A stretch of 37,852 nucleotides of DNA from Oscillospiraceae bacterium (lineage in GTDB: Bacteria; Bacillota; Clostridia; Oscillospirales; Oscillospiraceae): the NCBI GenBank assembly GCA_017452605.1, contig JAFTMB010000070.1:1-37852 (forward strand), read 5' to 3'. Each line of letters starts with the position of its first letter. Within the stretch, counting starts at the first letter, position 1. The position numbers and the translations under genes are program-made. The notes under the pieces were generated by a model. The model worked only from the letters and a program-made list of their open reading frames with translations. It ran no database searches and had not been told where the DNA came from. Positions 7,461-14,197 of the stretch are shown one piece after another.

Positions 7461-8662
7461 GGGATTCCTCCTGCGCTCTTGCCTGCCAGCAGGCCGCTGC
7501 TCCACGCCCACTGAAGATTATAGCCGCCGCAATCGCCGTCAATATCCAGCACCTCACCGCAGGCGTAAAGACCGGGAACCAGCTTGCTTTCCATGGTTTT
7601 TTCCTCAAATTCCCTGGTTACAATGCCGCCGGCGGTGACCTGGGCGCTGTCCATGCCCATGGTTTCCGTTAAGGTCACCTCAAAGCCTTTCACCGCCCGG
7701 CATACATTTCTCAGATCATAATCGGAAAGGTCGCTTTGGTTACCCCGAATCCCCACCGCGCCGCAAAGTACTCTTCCCAGCCGGTTGTGGAGGATTCCCG
7801 TGAGCAAATCCTCTGCGCTTATACCTGCATCTCCCCTGCGCTGCAATTCTTTATGCAATTCCTCTTCCTTGACATCCGGCAAAAAATCCAGCTTGCAGCA
7901 CCAAACGCCGGGCTGTTGGCAAACATCCCGGGATATTTCAAAAATCACCGGGCCGGAAAGGCCGTAATCGGTAAACTGAAGCTCTCCGGCGCTTTGAGCA
8001 TAGATTTTCCCATTGTGGAGAATTTCTGCCTTACAGTTTGTCCGCACGCCTTTTAAGGAGACGCAGCCGCTCCAATCGGATTTTATCTGCACCAAAGCAG
8101 GGCGCAGACGGGTGCAGTGATGTCCCAAACTTCTAAGCAGCTGATAGCCGGACATACTGCCTCCCAGTTTTGTGCCTGCAAGGCCGCCGCAGGCGATGAT
8201 TACCTTATCAAACATGAAGCTTTCATCGCCACACTGGACGCAAAAACCCTGCTCCTGCTTCTTGATTTTCTGCACCTCGCAGCCGCAGCGCAGCTGGATA
8301 TTATCCTTATTTAACTGCAATCGCAGCACATCCACCACAGAATTGGCGTGGTCTGAATAAGGATACACCTTACCGCTGGGTTCTGTCACAGTAAAAAGGC
8401 CCAGATTGCGAAACCACTGCAAAGTCTCTTCCGGGGGAAAGGTTTTCAGGGCGCAGGATGCAAAGGAGGGGTCATCGCCATGGTATCTTCCCTCAAGGGC
8501 ATAAAGATTGCTCAGATTGCATCTTCCGTTGCCCGTTGCCTGGAGCTTTCTGCCCACCCGGGCCTGCCGCTCTAAAAGAACAATTTGATTCTCCGTATTT
8601 TCAGATGCCGCAATTGCCGCTGCCATGCCCGAAGCGCCGCCGCCGATAATGCCGATTACCAT
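7457..8662 (-). CDS. HI0933/BaiN-type NAD(P)/FAD-dependent oxidoreductase
   Basis: A 401-residue flavoprotein. The N-terminal dinucleotide motif GIIGGGASGMAAAIAA is followed by RVGRKLQATGNGRCNLSN, the signature of the HI0933 (YhiN/BaiN) family, then IIACGGLAGTKLGGSMSGY and the C-terminal GLYACGEVLDIDGDCGGYNLQWAWSSG that completes the FAD site. Family members have been annotated as aminoacetone oxidase or bile-acid flavoproteins, but most have no proven substrate. A good Shine-Dalgarno (GCAGGTGA) and its own promoter precede it. It is the first gene of a two-gene operon with the COG2509 protein. Confidence 0.9.
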   Translation of the reverse strand: MVIGIIGGGASGMAAAIAASENTENQIVLLERQARVGRKLQATGNGRCNLSNLYALEGRYHGDDPSFASCALKTFPPEETLQWFRNLGLFTVTEPSGKVYPYSDHANSVVDVLRLQLNKDNIQLRCGCEVQKIKKQEQGFCVQCGDESFMFDKVIIACGGLAGTKLGGSMSGYQLLRSLGHHCTRLRPALVQIKSDWSGCVSLKGVRTNCKAEILHNGKIYAQSAGELQFTDYGLSGPVIFEISRDVCQQPGVWCCKLDFLPDVKEEELHKELQRRGDAGISAEDLLTGILHNRLGRVLCGAVGIRGNQSDLSDYDLRNVCRAVKGFEVTLTETMGMDSAQVTAGGIVTREFEEKTMESKLVPGLYACGEVLDIDGDCGGYNLQWAWSSGLLAGKSAGGIP

Positions 8663-8688
8663 GATATTTCACCTGCTTTCTTTCCCCC

Positions 8689-8717
8689 ATTATACGATAA
8701 CTTCCCTCCACATACAA
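8689..8717 (-). promoter_or_regulatory. promoter of the flavoprotein operon
   Basis: On the minus strand TTGTAT (8712-8717) and TATAAT (8689-8694) are separated by 17 bp, 26 bp before the start codon. Confidence 0.6.
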
Positions 8718-8730
8718 GCAAAAACTTCCC

Positions 8731-8758
8731 TTGCAATTCCTTTTTGCTATGGTATAAT
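8731..8758 (+). promoter_or_regulatory. promoter of the ylmH-like gene
   Basis: TTGCAA (8731-8736) and TATAAT (8753-8758) with a 16-bp spacer. The start codon is 17 bp downstream of the -10. Confidence 0.6.
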
Positions 8759-8774
8759 GGGTTAAGGTGATAAA

Positions 8775-9560
8775 ATGGATCGGAAAAACATTGAAAAAAT
8801 CGCCCACACCAGCGAAGAACGCATGCTTTTGGCCAAGCTATGGGATAAAATGAATGCAGGTATGCGCCGGGAGATTTTTGAAAGCACCGGCTTTCTTTCC
8901 CCTCAGGAGCAGAAAATGGCCCGGTATTTGTTCGGCAACGCCCCGGGACTCCAGTTTTTTGGCGGCTATGACGACGCCGAGCGGAAAATGCTTTGCTACC
9001 TGCCGGAGTATTTATGCGAAGATTTCCTCTTGGGAAGTGACAGCCCCATCGTCTGCCTTCACGCTAGCTTCTATTCCGGCGATTCGCTGACCCACCGGGA
9101 TTTTCTCGGCGCACTGATGGGAATCGGAATCCAGCGGGAAACCGTTGGCGATATTTGCGTGGGAAACGGAATGTGCGACTTTTTCGTCACCCGGGAAATC
9201 GCTCCCTACATTCTGCAGGCTCTTACAAGCGCAGGACGAACAAAAATCACCCTCACCCTAATTGATATATCTCAGGCGCAAATCACCGCCCCGGAAGTCA
9301 AGGAAATCCGGGATACCCTTTCCTCGCTGCGCTTAGACAGCGTGGTCAGCGCCGGCTTTCGCATCAGTAGGAGTCTGGCGGCAGAGGCTATTTCCGCCGG
9401 AAAAGCAGCCGTTGACGGTTTGCCTGCCGAAAAGCCGGACAAGCTAATTCGTGAAGGAAGCAAAATCTCCTTAAGAGGCAGCGGAAAAATCCTGCTCTTC
9501 CGGGTTGGAGAGCTTACGAAAAAAGGAAGAATTTTGGTGACCATTCACCGATATATTTGA
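8775..9560 (+). CDS. YlmH-like S4-domain RNA-binding protein
   Basis: A 261-residue protein with the YlmH layout: an N-terminal region with a conserved FLSPQEQ stretch, a central domain (GGYDDAERKMLCYLPEYL ... LTHRDFLGALMGIGIQRETVGDI), and a C-terminal S4 RNA-binding fold at about 190-250 (VDGLPAEKPDKLIREGSKIS). Relatives are associated with division gene clusters in Bacillus and bind ribosomal RNA or stalled 50S complexes. Here it stands away from division genes and is followed after 9 bp by a DUF896 gene, probably on the same transcript. Confidence 0.9.
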   Translation: MDRKNIEKIAHTSEERMLLAKLWDKMNAGMRREIFESTGFLSPQEQKMARYLFGNAPGLQFFGGYDDAERKMLCYLPEYLCEDFLLGSDSPIVCLHASFYSGDSLTHRDFLGALMGIGIQRETVGDICVGNGMCDFFVTREIAPYILQALTSAGRTKITLTLIDISQAQITAPEVKEIRDTLSSLRLDSVVSAGFRISRSLAAEAISAGKAAVDGLPAEKPDKLIREGSKISLRGSGKILLFRVGELTKKGRILVTIHRYI

Positions 9561-9569
9561 GGTAAGAAA

Positions 9570-9776
9570 ATGGATATTAACGAAGTAATTGCCCGGATCA
9601 ATGTTCTTGCGAAAAAAGCAAAAACAGAGGGTCTGACCCCCGAGGAAACAGCTGAGCGGGATAAGCTCCGCCGGATTTACATTGACAATGTAAAAGCCAA
9701 TTTGATCGGTCAGCTGGATAACACCTATCTTCTCCGCCCCGACGGCTCCAAGGAAAAGCTGAAGCCGAAGCAGTAA
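9570..9776 (+). CDS. DUF896 family protein (YnzC-like)
   Basis: A 68-residue cytoplasmic protein with the DUF896 pattern: two helices, INVLAKKAKTEGLTPEETAERDKLRR followed by YIDNVKANLIGQLDNTYLL, and a lysine-rich tail. Bacillus YnzC is a small helical-hairpin protein of the SOS-regulated yneA region; its role is unknown. GAGGT lies upstream of the ATG. It is the last gene before a strong terminator. Confidence 0.88.
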   Translation: MDINEVIARINVLAKKAKTEGLTPEETAERDKLRRIYIDNVKANLIGQLDNTYLLRPDGSKEKLKPKQ

Positions 9777-9785
9777 AGCGAAAAT

Positions 9786-9813
9786 AATCCCACCCGGCCG
9801 GGTGGGATTTTCC
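9786..9813. terminator. strong bidirectional terminator
   Basis: A perfect palindrome AATCCCACCCGG/CCGGGTGGGATT followed by TTCCTTTT on the plus strand. It serves the DUF896 gene and the convergent hydrolase gene. Confidence 0.85.
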
Positions 9814-9820
9814 TTTTACA

Positions 9821-10756
9821 TTACACAAATCTGTCAAACCATAGTCCAAGCTCTTCCCGCACAGTAGGCGTGGTGGTATGGGGAACACCTTCAAGCATAT
9901 GCAGCTCAATGTATCCGCCGCCCCGGCGAACGCAATTGACATATTCCTCCACAAACACCGGGTCAACCGCTGTGTCGGCATCACCCTGCCAGATCTTAAT
10001 GGGGCAAGGCGGAATGATGACCCGCTGACCGTCGGAATTTACAAAGGATCGGGAATAATACGGATTAAAGCCAACGGTGTTCTCAGCGCAATATGTATCG
10101 CCGGGAAAATGGAAGTTTCTTGCCACCCGATCATGAGTAGAAAGGCCCTCATGCATCACATTTACCTTATCCCATGTGCCAATGCAGTAATGGTCGCCCA
10201 CCCATACGCCGTCAATGTGGAGTCTTGGATAGTATAACCCAGCGGCAATAACCAATGACGGGAAAGTGTTGGCAAAGTTCATAGCGGTAGAGCCGCCCAT
10301 GGACGCGCCGCCGATCAGCACCCGCTCGGTCAGATTGTAGTGGCGGATTGCGTGCTTGTATGCCTTGTAAAGGGCGTGGATATGCTCGGGGTTTCCCATG
10401 GTGAGGCCGTCAGGATGAGAGCCGTTGACATCCATAATCGCGTAGCCCCTTTTCAGAAGCTCAACGCACGCGGGAATGCCTCCTACATGGTTTTCCTTTT
10501 CGCTTACCGTGCCCTTAGCGCCGTGACAGAATATCACCAGCTGGGTCTTCTCCCCCTGCTCCCGGTAGCTTTCCGGCAGGCGCAAGACCGCCTCGCACTC
10601 GGCAGGCTCGTACCGATCTCTGACCTCCGTGGTGCGGCTGTTGCTGAGATCCCGGAAGCCGTTGTATTCTACCTTAAAAAAGATATATTCCCCCTCAGCA
10701 TAAGGGAGCGGGTCGCCCTTGTGGCTGACTGGCGTGATCCATTTTTTAATGTCCAT
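9821..10756 (-). CDS. alpha/beta hydrolase (esterase/PHB-depolymerase-like)
   Basis: A 311-residue alpha/beta-hydrolase. The nucleophile elbow is GASMGGS, the acid is likely the second Asp of WQGDADTAVDP, and the histidine is in EGVPHTTTP, all in the expected order. VIFCHGAKG may supply the oxyanion hole. There is no signal peptide, so it is probably cytoplasmic. The ATG at 10756 is preferred because GGTGGG precedes it; the in-frame ATG at 10783 overlaps a TATAAT box. The substrate is unknown. Short acyl esters or acylated carbohydrates are plausible from resemblance to acetyl-esterase-like families, but this is inference. The gene is monocistronic between terminators. Confidence 0.85.
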   Translation of the reverse strand: MDIKKWITPVSHKGDPLPYAEGEYIFFKVEYNGFRDLSNSRTTEVRDRYEPAECEAVLRLPESYREQGEKTQLVIFCHGAKGTVSEKENHVGGIPACVELLKRGYAIMDVNGSHPDGLTMGNPEHIHALYKAYKHAIRHYNLTERVLIGGASMGGSTAMNFANTFPSLVIAAGLYYPRLHIDGVWVGDHYCIGTWDKVNVMHEGLSTHDRVARNFHFPGDTYCAENTVGFNPYYSRSFVNSDGQRVIIPPCPIKIWQGDADTAVDPVFVEEYVNCVRRGGGYIELHMLEGVPHTTTPTVREELGLWFDRFV

Positions 10757-10857
10757 AGTCCCACCGTTCCTTTCTTTTTTCATTATACCACCCGATGAGA
10801 ATAAATTCTACACTATTTCCCAAGAATTATATGAAATTATTTGATGCCCGAAACAAA

Positions 10858-10884
10858 AGAAAGCCACCGCACAGCGGTGGCTTT
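10858..10884 (-). terminator. terminator of the paralogue pair
   Basis: AAGCCACCGC-ACA-GCGGTGGCTT stem (10861-10883) followed on the minus strand by TTCTTTTGTTT. It ends the two-gene unit that starts at 12044. Confidence 0.8.
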
Positions 10885-10896
10885 GCAAAACATATC

Positions 10897-11445
10897 TTAG
10901 TAATTCCCTAACCACAACCAAAATTCCAAATCATTTGTCAGCCGCTTCAATTGCGCTTCCGAAAGCCACGATACTCCCATTATTTCTTGCACATAGTATA
11001 ACTCAGTAAGGGGCGCCAGACAGTGACTGTATACTGGATAATTCGGATTAGTATTATAAAGATAGACATCACATTCCATTGGAAAATAGACCGGTCTGGT
11101 CAGGCCGCGCATCTGATAAGGCACATCCACGGGAGTCCAAAGGCTGGTTTGATTATCCCCATATCGGAGCAGCACGATGCAGTCGCCATAGGTGCCAAAA
11201 TACCGAAACACATACGGATCCCGCTTGCCCCCGTTTTCATCGAACCAAACAAGGGGGCTCACCCGGTACATATATCCATCCATGTAAAGATCGCCAAGAC
11301 ACCACTCCAATTTATAGGCTTCCAGAATCTCCGCTTTTCTTTCCGGCGAAAGAACCTTTGGCTGCCCGAACAGCGCAAAACAAACCACAGTAACCAAGAT
11401 CAGCGACAGCGCCGTCAGGATACGTATGATTTTCTTATTCGGCAT
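10897..11445 (-). CDS. membrane-anchored protein of unknown function, paralogue B
   Basis: A 182-residue protein with one N-terminal hydrophobic segment (about 7-28), which could be an uncleaved signal anchor, and an extracytoplasmic domain. It is clearly related to the gene just upstream on the same strand. Shared segments include WFDENGG, FRYFGTYGDCIVLLRYG, MRGLxRPVYxPMECD, LYNTxPNY and a C-terminal LTxDLEzW...GNY (x and z variable). The central FRYFGTYGDCIVLLRYG block is the best conserved. I do not recognise the family. AAGGGGG precedes the ATG, and 56 bp separate it from the upstream paralogue, suggesting one transcript. Confidence 0.75.
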   Translation of the reverse strand: MPNKKIIRILTALSLILVTVVCFALFGQPKVLSPERKAEILEAYKLEWCLGDLYMDGYMYRVSPLVWFDENGGKRDPYVFRYFGTYGDCIVLLRYGDNQTSLWTPVDVPYQMRGLTRPVYFPMECDVYLYNTNPNYPVYSHCLAPLTELYYVQEIMGVSWLSEAQLKRLTNDLEFWLWLGNY

Positions 11446-11501
11446 GTAGATTCCCCCTTTTCGCCTGATTGCCGCGCCGTCTGCAAAAGCCGTAAACGAC
11501 C

Positions 11502-12044
11502 CTAATAATTACCTTTTGATATCCAATACTCTAAATCATCTGTCAGCCGTTCCACCTGCGCCTGGGTAAGCCACCCCAGCTTTAAATAATTTACCGTCCC
11601 CAAGGAATCCAACGGCGCAAAGAGGATACGGTACTTCGTATAATTCGGATCTGTATTATAAAGGAAAATATCACATTCCATTGGGTAATAGACAGGCCGC
11701 GAAAGTCCGCGCATGGGAAACGATCTCTTGAAAGGGCCATACACACAGCCTTTATCCGCTCCGTAGCGCAGCAGCACGATGCAGTCTCCATAGGTGCCAA
11801 AATACCGAAACACTCCTGCATCCCGCTCACCGCCGTTTTCATCGAACCAAACCATTTTCATTGTTCGATAATGCTTTTCTGAATTTTCAAGATTGCCACG
11901 ACAAACCTGCAGTCTGTAAGCCTGGAGAATCTCTTCCTTTGTTTCAGGAGGAAGCGCTTTGGGGGCTGCAAACAAATCAAAACAGATCGCAATGGCCTCG
12001 ATCAGCAGCAGCGCCGCCACGATAAGTATGATCTTCTTTTTCAT
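11502..12044 (-). CDS. membrane-anchored protein of unknown function, paralogue A
   Basis: A 180-residue protein, the first of a tandem pair. It has an N-terminal hydrophobic anchor (about 4-25), then a domain sharing long blocks with the next gene but differing strongly at about residues 48-65 and 95-110, where the two have no resemblance. Conserved blocks and variable patches suggest a common fold with different surfaces. No catalytic motif is evident. GGGGAGG lies upstream of the ATG, and a clear promoter lies at 12077-12105. Function unknown. Confidence 0.75.
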   Translation of the reverse strand: MKKKIILIVAALLLIEAIAICFDLFAAPKALPPETKEEILQAYRLQVCRGNLENSEKHYRTMKMVWFDENGGERDAGVFRYFGTYGDCIVLLRYGADKGCVYGPFKRSFPMRGLSRPVYYPMECDIFLYNTDPNYTKYRILFAPLDSLGTVNYLKLGWLTQAQVERLTDDLEYWISKGNY

Positions 12045-12076
12045 CGTAAGTCCTCCCCCTTTTTTGTTCTATATTA

Positions 12077-12105
12077 ATTGTAGCAGTAATTATGAATAAA
12101 ATCAA
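12077..12105 (-). promoter_or_regulatory. promoter of the paralogue pair
   Basis: Minus-strand TTGATT (12100-12105), 17-bp spacer, TACAAT (12077-12082). Confidence 0.65.
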
Positions 12106-12142
12106 CAAAATTCAGTATGATTATCCGTCTATATATCTCATA

Positions 12143-12340
12143 AATGCCTATGCCAAAAAGAACACCACCCATCTGGGTGGTTCGCTTAACTGTTATGCCC
12201 TTCGCTCCCTGCCCTCCGGGCTGGGTTTCGAAGGCCATGGGATTTTCCCACGGCCTAAAAACATGCCCCCGGCATGTTTTCTTTACGGCCTTTCAAATCC
12301 CTCTCACATGAATGCCTATGCCAAAAAGAACACCACCCAT
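12143..12340. repeat. 30-bp direct repeat flanking a hairpin-rich insert beside tRNA-Ser(GCU)
   Basis: Two identical 30-bp copies lie at 12143-12172 and 12311-12340, 168 bp apart. Each covers the distal arm of a minus-strand terminator plus downstream sequence. The stretch between them has no credible gene. It holds an imperfect hairpin (about 12197-12236, with CCTTCG/CGAAGG and GCCC-TCC-GGGC), a small hairpin around TGGGA-TTTT-CCCA, and a 10-bp stem AAAACATGCC/GGCATGTTTT (12258-12280). At 12292-12307 it holds a 16-base inverted copy of the T-arm and acceptor region of the neighbouring tRNA (12365-12380). Confidence 0.85.
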
Positions 12341-12355
12341 TTTGGTGGTGTTCTA
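12326..12355 (-). terminator. terminator of tRNA-Ser(GCU)
   Basis: Minus-strand stem AGAACACCACC/GGTGGTGTTCT followed by TTTT, beginning a few bases after the CCA end. A second, variant copy of this hairpin lies at 12152-12182 within the distal direct repeat. Confidence 0.8.
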
Positions 12356-12357
12356 TT

Positions 12358-12449
12358 TGGCGGAGTGAGAGGGATTTGAACCCTCGCGCGCTTTTTAGAC
12401 GCCTACTCCCTTAGCAGGGGAGCCCCTTCGGCCTCTTGGGTATCACTCC
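12358..12449 (-). tRNA. tRNA-Ser(GCU), CCA encoded
   Basis: Class II tRNA with acceptor GGAGTGA/TCACTCC, discriminator G, encoded CCA, a long variable arm, and anticodon GCT in a CTGCTAA loop. The T-arm contains GTTCAAATCCC. It reads AGC/AGU serine codons. Confidence 0.95.
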
Positions 12450-12479
12450 GAATAAAAGTCAATCTTCGATTACCAAGGT

Positions 12480-12508
12480 ATTCTAGCACAGTGGGAAAGA
12501 TTTGTCAA
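12480..12508 (-). promoter_or_regulatory. promoter of tRNA-Ser(GCU)
   Basis: Minus-strand TTGACA (12503-12508), 17-bp spacer, TAGAAT (12480-12485), about 30 bp before the tRNA 5' end. Confidence 0.8.
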
Positions 12509-12540
12509 GGGATATTCCCCCGATTGTGAGCAATAAAAAA

Positions 12541-12558
12541 TGCACCCTGACGGGTGCA
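12541..12558 (-). terminator. terminator of tRNA-Ser(UGA)
   Basis: TGCACCC-GTCA-GGGTGCA stem on the minus strand followed by TTTTTT, four bases after the encoded CCA. Confidence 0.85.
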
Positions 12559-12561
12559 TTT

Positions 12562-12650
12562 TGGCGGAGGGTGTGAGATTCGAACTCACGGTACTTTTCA
12601 GTATCACTAGTTTTCAAGACTAGCTCCTTAAACCGCTCGGACAACCCTCC
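12562..12650 (-). tRNA. tRNA-Ser(UGA), CCA encoded
   Basis: Class II tRNA with acceptor GGAGGGT/ACCCTCC, discriminator G, encoded CCA, and anticodon TGA in a CTTGAAA loop. It has a long variable arm and T-arm GTGAGTTCGAATCTCAC. It reads UCN serine codons, mainly UCA. Confidence 0.95.
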
Positions 12651-12661
12651 ATGTGAAGGCT

Positions 12662-12690
12662 ACTATACCATTTCATCTTCCAAAAGTCAA
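12662..12690 (-). promoter_or_regulatory. promoter of tRNA-Ser(UGA)
   Basis: Minus-strand TTGACT (12685-12690), 17-bp spacer, TATAGT (12662-12667). Confidence 0.75.
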
Positions 12691-12703
12691 GGAAGGAATG
12701 GTT

Positions 12704-12732
12704 TTGACATTCTCACCTGCCCATGATAAAAT
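12704..12732 (+). promoter_or_regulatory. promoter of the HAD phosphatase gene
   Basis: TTGACA (12704-12709), 17-bp spacer, TAAAAT (12727-12732); GAGAGG follows ahead of the ATG at 12759. Confidence 0.75.
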
Positions 12733-12758
12733 AGGCAAAACACGAGAGGATTATTCCT

Positions 12759-13412
12759 ATGGCAACCTGTATTTATTTTGACCTTGACGGCACATTAACA
12801 GACTCCGGCGAAGGCATCATGAACTGCGCCGCCAAGACCTTGCTTCACTACGGCATCCAGCCACCCCAGGGCGACGGTCTTCGCGCCTTTGTCGGCCCTC
12901 CCCTACGGGAATCCTTTCCCCAGTGGGGTATCCCTCAAGAGCGGGTGGAGGAGGCCATCCGCATCTATCGCGGCTTCTATGTCCCCGAGGGAATGTTCCA
13001 AAACAGGCCCTACGACGGAATCATCAATCTGCTAAAAAAGCTGAAAGCCGACGGCTATCGGCTGTTCGTCGCCACCTCCAAGCCGGAAGCCATGGCGGTT
13101 GCCATTTTAGATAAATTTGAAATGGCTGAGTATTTCGAGGGCATCGTCGGCGCGGTGGCAGACGGCAAGGTGGACACCAAGGCGCAGGTCATCGGCGAGC
13201 TTTTAAGGCGTTACCCCGACGCGGAGGATGCCGTTATGGTAGGTGACACCGCCTATGACATATTGGGCGCAGCCGAGCATCAAATGGCCGCCATTGGCGT
13301 AAGCTGGGGCTTTGGAGAAGTACGTGACATGGAAAAAGCCGGCGCCAAAGCCATCGCCCACTCTATGGATGAATTATATGACATCTTAACAAAGGAAAAA
13401 GAGCGTGCATAG
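12759..13412 (+). CDS. HAD-family hydrolase (phosphoglycolate phosphatase/PpaX-like)
   Basis: A 217-residue haloacid-dehalogenase phosphatase with a C1 helical cap. Motif I is FDLDGTLTDSG (nucleophile Asp and acid Asp), motif II is ATSKPE, the motif III lysine is in GKVDTKAQVIG, and motif IV is MVGDTAYDILGA. Length and the DGTLTDSG variant fit the Gph/PpaX subgroup, which hydrolyses phosphoglycolate, pyrophosphate or small sugar phosphates. The substrate cannot be fixed from sequence. The TAG stop codon lies in the loop of its own terminator. Confidence 0.88.
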   Translation: MATCIYFDLDGTLTDSGEGIMNCAAKTLLHYGIQPPQGDGLRAFVGPPLRESFPQWGIPQERVEEAIRIYRGFYVPEGMFQNRPYDGIINLLKKLKADGYRLFVATSKPEAMAVAILDKFEMAEYFEGIVGAVADGKVDTKAQVIGELLRRYPDAEDAVMVGDTAYDILGAAEHQMAAIGVSWGFGEVRDMEKAGAKAIAHSMDELYDILTKEKERA

Positions 13413-13425
13413 CACGCTCTTTTTT
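13400..13425. terminator. bidirectional terminator enclosing a stop codon
   Basis: AGAGCGTGC-ATA-GCACGCTCT followed by TTTTTT. The last sense codons and stop of the HAD gene form the 5' arm and loop. The convergent membrane protein gene ends at 13424, in the T tract. Confidence 0.85.
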
Positions 13426-13843
13426 ATGCAGGAAAGGTGTTGGTAATCAGAATTACCAGAGGAAGCAAAAGAGAAATGACACTCACCAGCCAGGGTGTCA
13501 GTGTCTTCTTCGACAAAAACATCAAAAGCAGGCAAAAAGCGGTGATGGCGATGGGGCCGAGAACGGCAATCTCCCGGGCAATCAGCAGAGAAAATGTGCC
13601 GTCGCTTTGTAAGTCCAGTCCCACATGCTCCGGCAGATCCACCAGATTCTTAATGGCGAGAATCATGGTTGCCCAGGCAACGGGAAAAGCCAGCAAAACC
13701 TTGCGAAGCTTCACGACATACACCCAGAAAATGCGAAGCCCCTCCCCTACTTTTTGGAAGAAATACTTCACTTTATCCACAATTGGCTTGGCCTTTAGCC
13801 AAAACTGCTGCCATTTTGCAGCAATACTATCCATAAAGTTCAT
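13424..13843 (-). CDS. small membrane protein of unknown function
   Basis: A 139-residue protein. A basic amphipathic N-terminal region (about 1-48, rich in Lys, Trp and Phe) precedes three hydrophobic segments (about 49-68, 88-107 and 115-136). Between the first two is a short polar loop, VDLPEHVGLDLQSDG. I do not recognise the family. GGAGGTGG lies directly before the ATG, and a promoter lies at 13871-13899. It is monocistronic between terminator and promoter. It is likely to sit in the cytoplasmic membrane with its basic tail inside. Confidence 0.7.
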   Translation of the reverse strand: MNFMDSIAAKWQQFWLKAKPIVDKVKYFFQKVGEGLRIFWVYVVKLRKVLLAFPVAWATMILAIKNLVDLPEHVGLDLQSDGTFSLLIAREIAVLGPIAITAFCLLLMFLSKKTLTPWLVSVISLLLPLVILITNTFPA

Positions 13844-13870
13844 AAGCCACCTCCGGCTGTCATTAGTGGT

Positions 13871-13899
13871 ATCATACCATATCTGCTTGCCAGTTGCAA
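13871..13899 (-). promoter_or_regulatory. promoter of the small membrane protein gene
   Basis: Minus-strand TTGCAA (13894-13899), 17-bp spacer, TATGAT (13871-13876). Confidence 0.55.
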
Positions 13900-13904
13900 G
13901 CTAT

Positions 13905-13934
13905 TTATTTAGTCCGGTTTTTTGGACTAAATAA
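13905..13934. repeat. 11-bp perfect inverted repeat upstream of a 60-residue protein gene
   Basis: TTATTTAGTCC (13905-13915) and GGACTAAATAA (13924-13934) flank an 8-nt loop GGTTTTTT. It lacks a T tract on either side, so it is unlikely to be an ordinary terminator. It lies between two divergent genes and could be an operator or an RNA stem in a leader. Confidence 0.6.
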
Positions 13935-13978
13935 GAAGTATCATGATGTTACAAACATAAAACAAGGAGGAAAACATC

Positions 13979-14161
13979 ATGAGAAAAGACGTAAGAAAGT
14001 ATTACAGCCAAAAGGTAATTCCCTTTCATAACCCCAGGGCCTTGCGTTATCCCAATGGGTTTGACCGCAACGACAGGATGAACAAGCTGACCGATATTTT
14101 CCTCAGCTTCGCCACTTGTCTTGGCAGCTTTACGGTAATTATTTACCTGATGCTGCTGTAA
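13979..14161 (+). CDS. 60-residue single-pass membrane protein, unknown
   Basis: A short protein preceded by an excellent Shine-Dalgarno (AAGGAGG, 7 bp before ATG). The N-terminal 38 residues are basic and polar (RKDVRKYYSQK, RYPNGFDRNDR), followed by one membrane helix (about 39-58, FLSFATCLGSFTVIIYLMLL). The strong ribosome site and clean spacing argue that it is real. No family is recognised. It has positive charge inside and the C-terminus outside by the positive-inside rule. Confidence 0.65.
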   Translation: MRKDVRKYYSQKVIPFHNPRALRYPNGFDRNDRMNKLTDIFLSFATCLGSFTVIIYLMLL

Positions 14162-14171
14162 TGATACGGGT

Positions 14172-14197
14172 CGGGCAGATTTTCTGCCCGGCTTTAT
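14172..14197 (+). terminator. weak terminator
   Basis: CGGGCAG-ATTTT-CTGCCCG stem followed by GCTTTATTCTT, between the small membrane protein gene and convergent coaX. Confidence 0.5.

Noticed and set aside
12143..12340. Two-copy repeat considered as a minimal CRISPR array
   Set aside because: Only two copies, 138-bp separation far beyond a spacer, and the repeat is a terminator arm; no cas genes.
12092..12379. Open frame of 95 codons across the tRNA-Ser insert
   Set aside because: Runs through the hairpins, both direct repeats and into the tRNA gene; its internal repeat merely reflects the duplicated terminator.
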